Positions 23,816-31,400 of a stretch of 49,971 nucleotides of DNA are shown here, in pieces (position 1 is the stretch's first letter; each line of letters starts with the position of its first letter). The translations under genes and the position numbers were made by a program. This stretch comes from a bacterium (lineage in GTDB: Bacteria > Actinomycetota > Thermoleophilia > Solirubrobacterales > 70-9): assembly GCA_023251935.1 (NCBI GenBank), contig JAHEXV010000012.1, positions 1-49,971 on the forward strand, written 5' to 3'. The notes below the pieces were generated by a model. The model was given only the letters and a program-made list of their open reading frames with translations, searched no databases and was not told the DNA's origin.

Positions 23816-24847
23816 ATGGAGGGCGAGGCTCCCAGCGTCATCTCCCACGACGTGCGGACTGGCACCAGGCCTGACCGCAACCTGGCGCTGGAGTTGGTTC
23901 GGGTCACCGAGGCGGCCGCCCTGGCGGCGGCGCGCTGGGTCGGGCACGGCGAGAAGGAGGAGGCCGACCAGGCGGCGGTCGACGCGATGCGGCTGATGCT
24001 GGACACGGTGCCGATGGACGGCGTGGTGGTGATCGGCGAGGGAGAGAAGGACGAGGCGCCGATGCTCCACAACGGCGAGCGGATCGGCGACGGCAGCCCG
24101 CCCGAGGTCGACATTGCGGTCGATCCGCTCGAGGGCACGCGGCTGACCGCGCGCGGCATGCCATCAGCCCTCGCGGTGATCGCGCTGGCCGAGCGGGGGA
24201 CGATGTTCGACCCCGGGCCCAGCGTCTATATGGAGAAGCTCGCCGGGGGGCCCGAGGTCGCGGACCTGCTGTCGCTCACCGAACCGCTCCCAGAGGTGAT
24301 CCGCCGGGTCGCCGAGCGCAAGGGGGTGGACGCCGCCGAGATCACCGTGATCATGCTCGATCGCTCGCGCCACGCCGACGCCGTGGCCGAGATCCGCTCC
24401 AGCGGCGCGCGGATCCGGTTCATCACCGACGGCGACGTCTCGGCGGCGCTGTTCGCGGTTTCGCAGGGAACGGGCGTCGACCTGCTCTGGGGGATCGGCG
24501 GCACCCCCGAGGGTGTGCTCTCGGCGGCGGCGATCAAGTGCCTCGGCGGCCAGCTGCTGGGGAGGCTTTGGCCGCGTGACGACGACGAGCGGCAGGCGGC
24601 GGTCGCCGCCGGCTACGACCTCGACGAGGTGCTGGACGTCGACCGACTGGTGGCCGGGACCGATGTCTTCTTCGCCGCCACCGGCGTCACCGACGGCGAC
24701 CTGCTGCAGGGGGTCCGCTATCTGGGGGACGGCCACGCGACGACGGAGTCGCTGGTCATGCGCTCGCGCTCGGGCACGGTCCGCACCGTCCAGGCCCGAC
24801 ACGACCGGCCGAAGTTGCGCGAGGTGACCGGGGGGCGGTACGGGTAG
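23816..24847 (+). CDS. glpX: Class II fructose-1,6-bisphosphatase (GlpX)
   Basis: A 343-residue class II FBPase, the gluconeogenic enzyme that hydrolyses fructose-1,6-bisphosphate. Visible: RNLALELVRVTEAAALAAARWVGHGEKEEAD, VVIGEGEKDEAPML and the metal/substrate motif VDPLEGTRLTARG. Further on are FITDGDVSAALFAV, DLLWGIGGTPEGVLSAAAIKCLGGQ and GVTDGDLLQGVRY. All conserved acidic residues are intact. Together with pyk in the same window it represents central carbon control points, but the genes are 13 kb apart and not linked. Confidence 0.96.
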   Translation: MEGEAPSVISHDVRTGTRPDRNLALELVRVTEAAALAAARWVGHGEKEEADQAAVDAMRLMLDTVPMDGVVVIGEGEKDEAPMLHNGERIGDGSPPEVDIAVDPLEGTRLTARGMPSALAVIALAERGTMFDPGPSVYMEKLAGGPEVADLLSLTEPLPEVIRRVAERKGVDAAEITVIMLDRSRHADAVAEIRSSGARIRFITDGDVSAALFAVSQGTGVDLLWGIGGTPEGVLSAAAIKCLGGQLLGRLWPRDDDERQAAVAAGYDLDEVLDVDRLVAGTDVFFAATGVTDGDLLQGVRYLGDGHATTESLVMRSRSGTVRTVQARHDRPKLREVTGGRYG

Positions 24848-24880
24848 CCTCGCCACCGCCTTCCGGCCCGGGTCGGACGG

Positions 24881-25768
24881 CTAGTTGGCGCCCGGCAGAG
24901 GCAGCGAACCGGTGTCGCGGAGCTCGTACCGCAGGGCGTTGATCACCGCGCCGGCCATCATCGCGAGGCTGACCAGGTAGAACCACACCAGGGCGATCAG
25001 CACGAAGCCGATCGTCCCGCCGAGCTCGCCGACGCTCGAGACCTCGGCCAGGTAGAAGGGGAAGACGGCGTTCGCGATCGCGGTCGTCGCGGTGACGAAC
25101 AGGGCGCCGGACCAGACGCCATGCCAGGGCACGTGGCCCTTGGGGACGAAGTAGTAGATGACGCAGAAGAGGACGAAGGTCGCGCCGAGCGCCGCGATCA
25201 GCAGCAGCACGTTGGCGATCCCGTGGATCCGCGAGAGCCCGAACGGCAGATCGCCGGCGCTCGAGACCAGGACGCCCTCCAGGGTGGGGACGACGACGCT
25301 CGCGGCCAGGAACAGGGTGACCACCAGCAGCATCACGAGCGCGAACCGCTTCTGCTCCAGCCAGCCGCGGCAGTCGACGTGGTAGATGCGGCAGAACGCC
25401 GTGTCCATCGCGCCCCAGAACGATGTGCCGATCCACAGGGCGCCGACCGCCGCGGCGACGCCGATCGTCGTCGAGCTGTCGCGGATCCTCTGCAGGACGT
25501 CGTCGAGGGTGTGCAGCTCGACCGCCGGGAAGAGGCGCTGGAGGTCGTTGAGGACGCTGGTCTCGACCTCCGGGCTCTGGAGGATGCGACCGAAGACGAA
25601 CAGGACGAGGAGGGCGAACGGAAACAGCGCCAGGACCAGGTTGTAGGCGACCATCGCCGCCAACCCGGTGATGTTCTCCCGATAGGCGCGGTGCCAGAAG
25701 GCGCTCAGGTAGCGCCGCGCGTGCACCCCCGCCGAGCGCTCGGAGCGGCGGAGTCCCAGCGTGGTCAA
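24881..25768 (-). CDS. YihY/BrkB family membrane protein
   Basis: A 295-residue polytopic membrane protein of the YihY (formerly RNase BN) family with about six helices. Family marks: AFWHRAYRENITGLAAMVAYNLVLALFPFALLVLFVFG, WIGTSFWGAMDTAFCRIYHVDCRGWLEQKRFALVMLL, YYFVPKGHVPWHGVWSGALFVTATTAI and GTIGFVLIALVWFYLVSLAMMAGAVINA. The function is not established; nuclease activity is no longer accepted for this family. The start is TTG 25768, preceded by GGAGCGGGG. It lies 31 bases downstream of a proline-rich hypothetical gene and is probably cotranscribed with it. Confidence 0.9.
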   Translation of the reverse strand: MTTLGLRRSERSAGVHARRYLSAFWHRAYRENITGLAAMVAYNLVLALFPFALLVLFVFGRILQSPEVETSVLNDLQRLFPAVELHTLDDVLQRIRDSSTTIGVAAAVGALWIGTSFWGAMDTAFCRIYHVDCRGWLEQKRFALVMLLVVTLFLAASVVVPTLEGVLVSSAGDLPFGLSRIHGIANVLLLIAALGATFVLFCVIYYFVPKGHVPWHGVWSGALFVTATTAIANAVFPFYLAEVSSVGELGGTIGFVLIALVWFYLVSLAMMAGAVINALRYELRDTGSLPLPGAN

Positions 25769-25799
25769 CCCCGCTCCGGCGGCCCGTCGACGAGCGGCG

Positions 25800-26219
25800 T
25801 CACCGGCGGTCCGTCGGTTTGCGGACCGCCTCGAGGGCGCGGCTCAACAGCCGCACCCCGAGGGTCGCTGCCTCCGCCGCGACCGTCACACCCGCCCAGG
25901 CCAGGTCCTCGACGCCAGGGGCGTCCAGGCGCTCGGAGGCCTCAGGCTCCTCAGCCGCCGTGGCCTGGGTGGGGGGCGGGGGAGTCGCGGCGCGTTCCCT
26001 CGGGGCCGTGGGCTGGGCGGGGGCCGAGGACGTTGAACTGCGTCCCCTGGTGTCCGCAGGAGGGACGCTCCGGGACGCGGTTGTCGGGCGAGGCGGCTTC
26101 TCGGGCTGCGACTTCTCGGGGTGGCGCCGTGGGCTGCGCACGCCGGGTCGGGAGGTGGGGAGCTTCCCGAACACTCCGCCCCCCTGGGGCTCTTCCTCGC
26201 GTCGATCCCGATCGGACAT
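25800..26219 (-). CDS. Proline/arginine-rich hypothetical protein
   Basis: About 139 residues, not recognised. The first 90 residues are low-complexity and probably disordered, rich in Pro, Arg, Ser and Thr (RPTTASRSVPPADTRGRS). The C-terminal 45 residues (GVEDLAWAGVTVAAEAATLGVRLLSRALEAVRK) form one amphipathic or membrane-seeking helix. ATG 26219 is preferred; GTG 26252 would add 11 residues. It sits upstream of yihY on the same strand, and its promoter region backs onto that of rpoD. Lack of a family makes the coding call moderate. Confidence 0.55.
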   Translation of the reverse strand: MSDRDRREEEPQGGGVFGKLPTSRPGVRSPRRHPEKSQPEKPPRPTTASRSVPPADTRGRSSTSSAPAQPTAPRERAATPPPPTQATAAEEPEASERLDAPGVEDLAWAGVTVAAEAATLGVRLLSRALEAVRKPTDRR

Positions 26220-26301
26220 CAGCTCGTATTCCAGCGGTCGCGGTGGATGCACTCGCCGACGCCCCTGCGTAACTCTGCGGTGGCGACGGTGTTTAGGGGG
26301 C

Positions 26302-26353
26302 GGAATCCGGTCATCCGGTGGGCTCCGCCGTACGCTGGAATCCGCGGAATCCG
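26302..26353. repeat. Three GGAATCCG repeats upstream of rpoD promoter
   Basis: GGAATCCG occurs at 26302-26309, 26337-26344 and 26346-26353, the last two in tandem. They end 31 bases before the -35 of the rpoD promoter, a position suited to an activator or UP-type site. The region from 26253 to 26634 (382 bases) contains no gene that I can support. Confidence 0.4.
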
Positions 26354-26384
26354 TTGTCTTTCGCGCCAGATGGACGAAAACCGC

Positions 26385-26413
26385 TTGACTTCAGAAAATA
26401 TAGCGATTACCCT
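26385..26413 (+). promoter_or_regulatory. rpoD promoter
   Basis: -35 TTGACT (26385-26390), 17-base spacer, -10 TACCCT (26408-26413), in a locally AT-richer stretch. The predicted start near 26420 leaves a leader of about 215 bases before rpoD, in contrast with the leaderless genes around it. Confidence 0.55.
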
Positions 26414-26475
26414 TTACGAACGGACGTTTGAGCGTCCTCGGGTTGGAAATGGATCCCAGGCGAGGACCGATTGCC

Positions 26476-26496
26476 ACGGACCGGCTTCCGGTCCGT
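26476..26496 (+). promoter_or_regulatory. Terminator-like hairpin in rpoD leader
   Basis: ACGGACCGG (26476-26484), loop CTT, CCGGTCCGT (26488-26496): a perfect 9-bp stem followed by TATTTG. It lies about 56 bases into the predicted rpoD leader, so it may attenuate transcription or stabilise the mRNA. The T-run is short, so termination is not assured. Confidence 0.45.
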
Positions 26497-26634
26497 TATT
26501 TGCGCAATACCGGGCTTGCGGCAACACCGTCGCCGGACGGATGTGGGCAGGAGCCGGCCGGAACGCCCGGTAAAACGAGATAGAGCCGAAGACATCCCCC
26601 ACACCGTAAACCGAAGGAAGACGAGAGCGAGCGA

Positions 26635-27735
26635 ATGCTAGTCGCGGAGATTCAAGAGCTCGACGAGGTCAAGGGCCTCGTCGTCAAGGGCCAGCAGGAC
26701 GGGGTGATCTCCTACGGGGAGGTCGCCACCGCCGTGTCCGAGGTCGACCTCGACGAGTCCGACATCGAGGAGCTGTACGCGTACCTCGAGCGCCAGGGCG
26801 TGGAGCTGGTCGAGGACGTCGACCCGGCGCAGGCCGCGGGGGCCCAGGACGCGGAGCCGGACAAGCGGGGCAAGCGCCGCAAGGCGACGGCGCTGGACCT
26901 GAAGCCCGACATGACCACCGATTCCCTGCAGCTGTTCCTCAAGGACATCGGCAAGGTCCGCCTGCTCACCGCGCAGGAGGAGGTGGAGCTCGCAAAGCGG
27001 ATCGAGCGAGGCGATCTCGATGCGAAGCAGAAGATGGTCGAGTCCAACCTGCGGCTGGTCGTCTCGATCGCCAAGAACTACCGCAACCAGGGGCTCCCGT
27101 TCCTCGACCTGATCCAGGAGGGGACGCTGGGGCTGGTTCGCGCGGCGGAGAAGTTCGACTACCGCAAGGGCTTCAAGTTCTCGACCTACGCGACCTGGTG
27201 GATCCGGCAGGCGATCGCTCGTGCGCTGGCCGACAAGGCGCGCACCATCCGCATCCCGGTCCACGTGGTGGAGAAGCTGAACAAGATCGGCCGCGCGGAG
27301 CGCAAGCTCGTCACCGAGCTGGGCCGCGAGCCGACTCCGGATGAGATCGCCGAGGTCACCGGGATCGACCCGGAGGAGGTCGACCAGATCAAGCGCTCGG
27401 CGCAGGCGCCGGTTTCGCTCGAGAAGCCGGTCGGCGACGAGGAGGAATCCGAGTTCGGGCAGTTCATCGCCGACGAGAAGGCGGAATCGCCGTTCGAGCG
27501 GGCGGCCGACCTGCTGACCAAGGAGGCGCTGCGCGAGGCCCTGGAGAACCTCTCCTACCGGGAGCGGCGCGTGCTCGAGCTGCGCTACGGGCTGGGTGGC
27601 GAGCACCCGCGTACCCTCGACGAGGTGGGAAGGACGTTCAACGTCACCCGCGAGCGGATCCGCCAGATCGAGAATCAGTCCCTCAAGAAGCTCCAGAGCC
27701 TGGCTGAGGCTCAGAAACTTCGCGAGGTCGCGTAG
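26635..27735 (+). CDS. rpoD: Primary sigma factor RpoD/SigA
   Basis: A 366-residue group 1 sigma factor. Region 1.1-like acidic N-terminus, residues about 1-85, with a basic KRGKRRK stretch. Region 1.2 is [30 protein letters not shown]. Region 2 includes [70 protein letters not shown]. Region 3 follows, and region 4 ends with [42 protein letters not shown]. The full primary-sigma signature identifies the housekeeping factor. ATG 26635 has a GAAGGAAG ribosome site somewhat far upstream (14 bases). No anti-sigma gene is nearby. Confidence 0.96.
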   Translation: MLVAEIQELDEVKGLVVKGQQDGVISYGEVATAVSEVDLDESDIEELYAYLERQGVELVEDVDPAQAAGAQDAEPDKRGKRRKATALDLKPDMTTDSLQLFLKDIGKVRLLTAQEEVELAKRIERGDLDAKQKMVESNLRLVVSIAKNYRNQGLPFLDLIQEGTLGLVRAAEKFDYRKGFKFSTYATWWIRQAIARALADKARTIRIPVHVVEKLNKIGRAERKLVTELGREPTPDEIAEVTGIDPEEVDQIKRSAQAPVSLEKPVGDEEESEFGQFIADEKAESPFERAADLLTKEALREALENLSYRERRVLELRYGLGGEHPRTLDEVGRTFNVTRERIRQIENQSLKKLQSLAEAQKLREVA

Positions 27736-27763
27736 GGCGCCGAACCCGGCGAGGGCCGGCGCC
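27736..27763 (+). terminator. GC hairpin after rpoD
   Basis: GGCGCCG (27736-27742) pairs with CGGCGCC (27757-27763) immediately after the rpoD stop. There is no T-run, so it may be an RNA-end structure rather than a strong terminator. A second hairpin GCGTGC-GGA-GCACGC follows at 27785-27799. Confidence 0.4.
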
Positions 27764-27824
27764 TGGCGGCGTCATCGGTCGCTCGCGTGCGGAGCACGCC
27801 ACGCTCCCTGCTTCCTAGCCAGGC

Positions 27825-28274
27825 TTGGCTCTCGCCGCTCAGCCAGCATCTGGACACGACTCAGCCGGCTCGGGACAAGATCACGGCAACGACGAGACAG
27901 AAACGGAGATTGTCATAGCAACCGCAACCAAGGCTCGTAATGCGCAATGGACCTGCGCTCGCTGCGAGATGACCAGTACATGGACGAACGGCCTCGAGCG
28001 GGGGAGCCTGCCCCCGAACTGGGTGCGCGACCAGGAAGGCCGCCACTACTGCCTGGCCTGCCAGCGCGAGCGGGCGGTCGACAAGGCCCTGGAGGAGGCC
28101 GGGCAGGTCGGCATCGAGGGGCGCGCCAAGCTGCGCTCCGCCGCGGTCGTCGAGTTCGAGATCAAGCGCGACCCGGAGCGGACCGAAGGCGAGATCGCCA
28201 ATGCCGCCAGCACCTCGGTCCTGGCGGTGCGCAAGGCTCGCCAGCGGCTCTCGTTGCGCCGGACCAGCAGCTAG
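27825..28274 (+). CDS. Zinc-ribbon protein with helix-turn-helix tail, start uncertain
   Basis: The recognisable part begins at QWTCARCEMTSTWTNG and continues to YCLACQRER, giving two CxxC pairs that should bind one zinc. A helical segment and a terminal RTEGEIANAASTSVLAVRKARQRLSLRR follow; this looks like a helix-turn-helix that could touch DNA. No named family recognised. The frame has no ATG or GTG upstream of the zinc ribbon. Options are TTG 27825 (149 residues), or ATT 27909 / ATA 27915 behind CGGAG. The first 28 residues from TTG are polar low-complexity, so a non-canonical later start is possible. It lies between rpoD and a GGDEF gene. Confidence 0.7.
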   Translation: MALAAQPASGHDSAGSGQDHGNDETETEIVIATATKARNAQWTCARCEMTSTWTNGLERGSLPPNWVRDQEGRHYCLACQRERAVDKALEEAGQVGIEGRAKLRSAAVVEFEIKRDPERTEGEIANAASTSVLAVRKARQRLSLRRTSS

Positions 28275-28327
28275 GCCCCCACTCACGCGGACTCAGGCTC
28301 TCGACGCTCGCGGCCGATTACGGATGC

Positions 28328-29422
28328 GTGGCCGCCATTTCCTCATGGCTCTGCCCCACCGAGCTCGACCGCGCGCGGGTGCTCGACAACTCGACCCGGG
28401 TGCGCCGGGCGAGGACGGTCAGCGCCGCCGCGATCGGCGTCGCGCTGCTCGCGCTCCTGCCGTGGTTCGGTCCGTGGATGCTGGGGCTGTTCGCGGTCTC
28501 GGCACTAAACCTGCTGACGCTCGAGCGCCGGCTGGCGAGGTCAGAGCACCCCGAACGGGTCGTCGCGCTGAGCCTCCTGTTCACCGAGGCGGTGATCGCG
28601 GCCGGGGTTGCTCTCTCGGGAGCCGGCCAGAGCCCCGCCCTGCCATGGATGACGGTTCCGGTGGGGATGACGGCGGCGCGCTTTCGGCGGCAGGTGATGA
28701 TCGCCATGGCGGGCGTCGGCCTGGTGATGATGGCCGTCGCCACGGTGGCCGTCGATCCGGGGAGCATCACGCCTCCGACCTACCTGATCGTCACGGCGGC
28801 GTTGATGGTCAGCGTGGTCGGCATCGCCGAGGCGCTGCAGGAGGCCGAGCTGAACTACCGCACCGAATCGGTGCTCGACCCGCTCACCGGGGTCCTGAAC
28901 CGCAAGTCGCTCGGGCTCCGGTTCACGGAGCTCCATGAGCAGGCGCGGCTCACCGACGGCTCGATCTGCCTGATCGCGGCCGACCTCGACGGCTTCAAGC
29001 AGATCAACGATGCTCACGGCCACGCCCGAGGAGACGCGGCGCTCCGCGACGCGGCCTATGAGATGCGGAAGGGCCTGCGCAACTTCGAGCTCCTCTATCG
29101 CCTCGGCGGAGAGGAGTTCCTCGTCGTCCTCCCGGGCGTCCACCTGTCGGCTGGCGCCCGCCTCGCCGAGCGGCTGCGGCAGGCGGTCGAGCAGAGCAGC
29201 CCCGCGGGCCTGCGGCTGACGATCTCGCTCGGCGTCGCCGCCGCGAGCGGCGACGCGGCCGAGTTCCGGACCCTGTTCGAGGCGGCGGACGGGGCGCTGT
29301 ACCGAGCGAAGCAGCTCGGCAAGAACAGGGTGATCGCGATCGGGGCCTCCGACGTCGGCCACGATCTCGGCGCCAAGCCCGTTGTCCAGGCGCCTAAAGT
29401 GGCGGGCGCCTGGGCCCGATAA
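28328..29422 (+). CDS. Membrane-bound diguanylate cyclase (GGDEF)
   Basis: A 364-residue protein with about five or six N-terminal membrane helices (residues 31-170) and a C-terminal GGDEF domain. The domain starts at DPLTGVLNRKSL; the metal aspartate is in AADLDGFKQINDAHGHARGD, and the active loop is GGEEF (260-264). It should make cyclic di-GMP from GTP. The inhibitory site, normally RxxD five residues before the GG(D/E)EF loop, reads RNFE (251-254), so product inhibition may be altered. Start GTG 28328 gives a short hydrophilic N-terminus. pilT begins 8 bases after its stop, suggesting c-di-GMP control of surface motility. Confidence 0.9.
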   Translation: MAAISSWLCPTELDRARVLDNSTRVRRARTVSAAAIGVALLALLPWFGPWMLGLFAVSALNLLTLERRLARSEHPERVVALSLLFTEAVIAAGVALSGAGQSPALPWMTVPVGMTAARFRRQVMIAMAGVGLVMMAVATVAVDPGSITPPTYLIVTAALMVSVVGIAEALQEAELNYRTESVLDPLTGVLNRKSLGLRFTELHEQARLTDGSICLIAADLDGFKQINDAHGHARGDAALRDAAYEMRKGLRNFELLYRLGGEEFLVVLPGVHLSAGARLAERLRQAVEQSSPAGLRLTISLGVAAASGDAAEFRTLFEAADGALYRAKQLGKNRVIAIGASDVGHDLGAKPVVQAPKVAGAWAR

Positions 29423-29430
29423 GGGCGACG

Positions 29431-30579
29431 ATGGCGTTCGACATCGATGCAGCGCTGCGCTACGTCGTGGAGCGAGAGGGCTCCGACCTGCACCTCAAGG
29501 TGGATTCGCCGCCGATGGCCCGGGTGAACGGCACGCTTCGCCCGATCGAGGGCTCCGAGACGTTGACCTCCGGCGACACCGAGAAGATGCTCCACGCGGT
29601 CGCGGACGAGCGCCACTTGACCGAGTTCAAGGAGGAGGGAGAGGTGGACCTCTCGTACGAGGTTCCCAACCTGGCCAGGTTCCGTGTCAGCGCGTTTCGG
29701 CAGCGCGGCGCGGTCTCGATCGCCTTCCGGACGATCCCCTACCAGATCAGGACGGTCGACGACCTGGGGCTCCCGGACGTCGTCCACCGGCTGGCCGAGG
29801 AGCCGCGAGGGATCATCCTGCTGACCGGAACCACCGGCTCGGGGAAGTCGACGACGCTGGCCGCGATGATCGACCAGATCAACACGACCAAGGCGCGACA
29901 CATCGTCACGCTCGAGGACCCGATCGAGTACCTGCACCAGGACAAGCTCTCGATCATCAACCAGCGGGAGGTCGGCTCCGACACCCACAGCTTCGCGCGC
30001 GCGATGCGCAGGGTGCTGCGTCAGGATCCGGACGTGATCCTGATCGGTGAGATGCGCGACGAGGAGACGGTCCGCACCGCGCTCGCGGCCGCCGAGACCG
30101 GCCACCTGGTGATGTCGACCCTCCACACCCTCGACGCCTCGGAGACGATCAACCGGATCATCGACTTCTTCCCGCCTCACCTCCAGGGGCAGGCCAGGGT
30201 CATGCTCGCCTCGACGCTTCGGGGAGCGATCTCGCAGCGCCTGGTCCCGACCACGAACCGCGACGGGCGGGTCGCCGTGTGCGAGGTGATGGCGGTCACC
30301 GGGCGGGTTCAGGACCTGATCCTCAACCCGCAGGAGACGGGTCGGATCACGGAGGTGATCGCCGAGGGCGAGTACTACGGCATGCAGACCTTCGACCAGG
30401 CGCTGTTGAAGCACGTGGTCGCCGGAAAAATCACCGAGGAGACGGCGTTCGAGGTGGCCTCGAGCGCCCACGACTTCAAGCTAATGCTCGCGGCCCATGG
30501 CCAGCGGGCGAGCGGGATCGAGCAGGTGATCGGCGATGGCAAGGACCCCGAGAAGCCACTTCAGTTCGTAAAGCATTGA
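29431..30579 (+). CDS. pilT: Type IV pilus retraction ATPase PilT
   Basis: A 382-residue hexameric secretion ATPase that drives pilus retraction. The N-terminal PAS-like part contains EGSDLHLKVDSPPMARVNG. The core has Walker A GTTGSGKST (133-141), the Asp box ARHIVTLEDPIEYLHQDK, Walker B DPDVILIGEMRDEETV and the His box GHLVMSTLHTLDASETINRIIDFFP. The PilT C-terminal region (AIQRLVP-like AISQRLVPTTNRDG, then the helix before residue 350) is present. No pilin, PilB or PilC gene lies in the window; the upstream GGDEF gene is the only functional neighbour. Confidence 0.94.
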   Translation: MAFDIDAALRYVVEREGSDLHLKVDSPPMARVNGTLRPIEGSETLTSGDTEKMLHAVADERHLTEFKEEGEVDLSYEVPNLARFRVSAFRQRGAVSIAFRTIPYQIRTVDDLGLPDVVHRLAEEPRGIILLTGTTGSGKSTTLAAMIDQINTTKARHIVTLEDPIEYLHQDKLSIINQREVGSDTHSFARAMRRVLRQDPDVILIGEMRDEETVRTALAAAETGHLVMSTLHTLDASETINRIIDFFPPHLQGQARVMLASTLRGAISQRLVPTTNRDGRVAVCEVMAVTGRVQDLILNPQETGRITEVIAEGEYYGMQTFDQALLKHVVAGKITEETAFEVASSAHDFKLMLAAHGQRASGIEQVIGDGKDPEKPLQFVKH

Positions 30580-30591
30580 GCTATACTCGGC

Positions 30592-30628
30592 TTCGGCGGT
30601 CGGGGAGCCTTTAGTCGAAACCTCCCCG
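30592..30628 (+). promoter_or_regulatory. -10 TATACT and leader hairpin before HxlR gene
   Basis: TATACT lies at 30592-30597. Directly after it CGGGGAG (30601-30607) pairs with CTCCCCG (30622-30628) around a 14-base loop. The stem could end pilT transcription or sit at the extreme 5' end of the hxlR mRNA. No convincing -35 is seen. Confidence 0.4.
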
Positions 30629-30643
30629 TTACCCGCAAACCCG

Positions 30644-30985
30644 ATGCCCGAAGATCCGTGCCCAGTCGGCTGTTGTGCGGAGATCATCTCCGGCAAGTGG
30701 ACCCTCTTGATGATTCGTGACCTGACCGACGGAAGCCGGCGCTTCTGCGAGCTGGAGCGGTCGCTCGAGGGGATCAGCCCGAGGACCCTGTCGCTTCGCC
30801 TTCGGGCGCTAGAGGATCAGGGGATCGTCGAGCGCCGCACCTACCCCGAGGTCCCCCCGCGCGTCGAGTATGCGCTGACCGAGAAGGGGCGCGCGCTGGT
30901 GCCGCTGATCGAGGACATGCGCAGCTACGGCCGCCGCTGGCTGACCAATGGGGGCGAGCGGCGAGAGACCGTGGTCGCCGCCTAG
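30644..30985 (+). CDS. HxlR family winged-helix regulator
   Basis: A 113-residue dimeric regulator of the HxlR/DUF24 family: CAEIISGKWTLLMIRDLTDGSRRFCELERSLEGISPRTLSLRLRALEDQGIVERRTYPEVPPRVEYALTEKGRALVPLIE is the complete wing-helix. Three cysteines crowd the N-terminus (C6, C10, C11); in this family an N-terminal cysteine (such as YodB Cys6) senses quinones or oxidants, so redox sensing is plausible. The target is not obvious: the next gene downstream is 415 bases away. Confidence 0.92.
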   Translation: MPEDPCPVGCCAEIISGKWTLLMIRDLTDGSRRFCELERSLEGISPRTLSLRLRALEDQGIVERRTYPEVPPRVEYALTEKGRALVPLIEDMRSYGRRWLTNGGERRETVVAA

Positions 30986-31400
30986 CCTCACTGGCTCCCG
31001 GGCGCCGCCCGGCGGCGATTGGCTGGGCCGGACGACCGAGGCTGCAGCGGGAAAACGTCGCTCGCGACGGCGCGCCGGCTCCCCGCGTGCAGTTAACGTC
31101 GGTATGCGTCGTCTTCTGCACTCGCGCGACGCCGCGGGCGGCGCGGAGGACGCTTTCCCCCGTAGGCTCGAGTTAGGCGACAGCCGGTCGAACGGGTGGT
31201 GGACCGGCGCCCACCCAGCCTCCACCCGGCCGGGCCCAATTCAGTTCTCGAGCTTGGGCAGGGGCTCGCACGATGCGGCTCCGGCGCGGCCGCCGCGGTC
31301 GCCGCGGTCGCCGACCACCAGCATGCGGTCTGCCCAGGCACACGGACTGCAACCTCGTTTGCAGAGCAGGAGCGGCCCGGGCCGGCGCGAAGCTGCGGGC
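30986..31400. other. Intergenic region without a supported gene
   Basis: 415 bases between hxlR and the next gene. Short open frames on both strands are compositionally biased and carry no recognisable protein. An in-frame ATG at 31104 could extend the downstream protein by 99 residues, but that stretch is Arg/Ser/Pro/Ala-rich without domain character. A small perfect hairpin CGTCGC-TC-GCGACG is present. I see no tRNA or riboswitch pattern. Confidence 0.4.

Noticed and set aside
31104-31400. Upstream ATG extending the 604-residue orphan by 99 residues
   Set aside because: The extension is low-complexity, and a -10-like GAAGCT lies at leaderless distance from ATG 31401.
30986-31400. Possible riboswitch or small RNA in the 415-base gap
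   Set aside because: Only short GC hairpins were found; no match to a riboswitch core I can defend.
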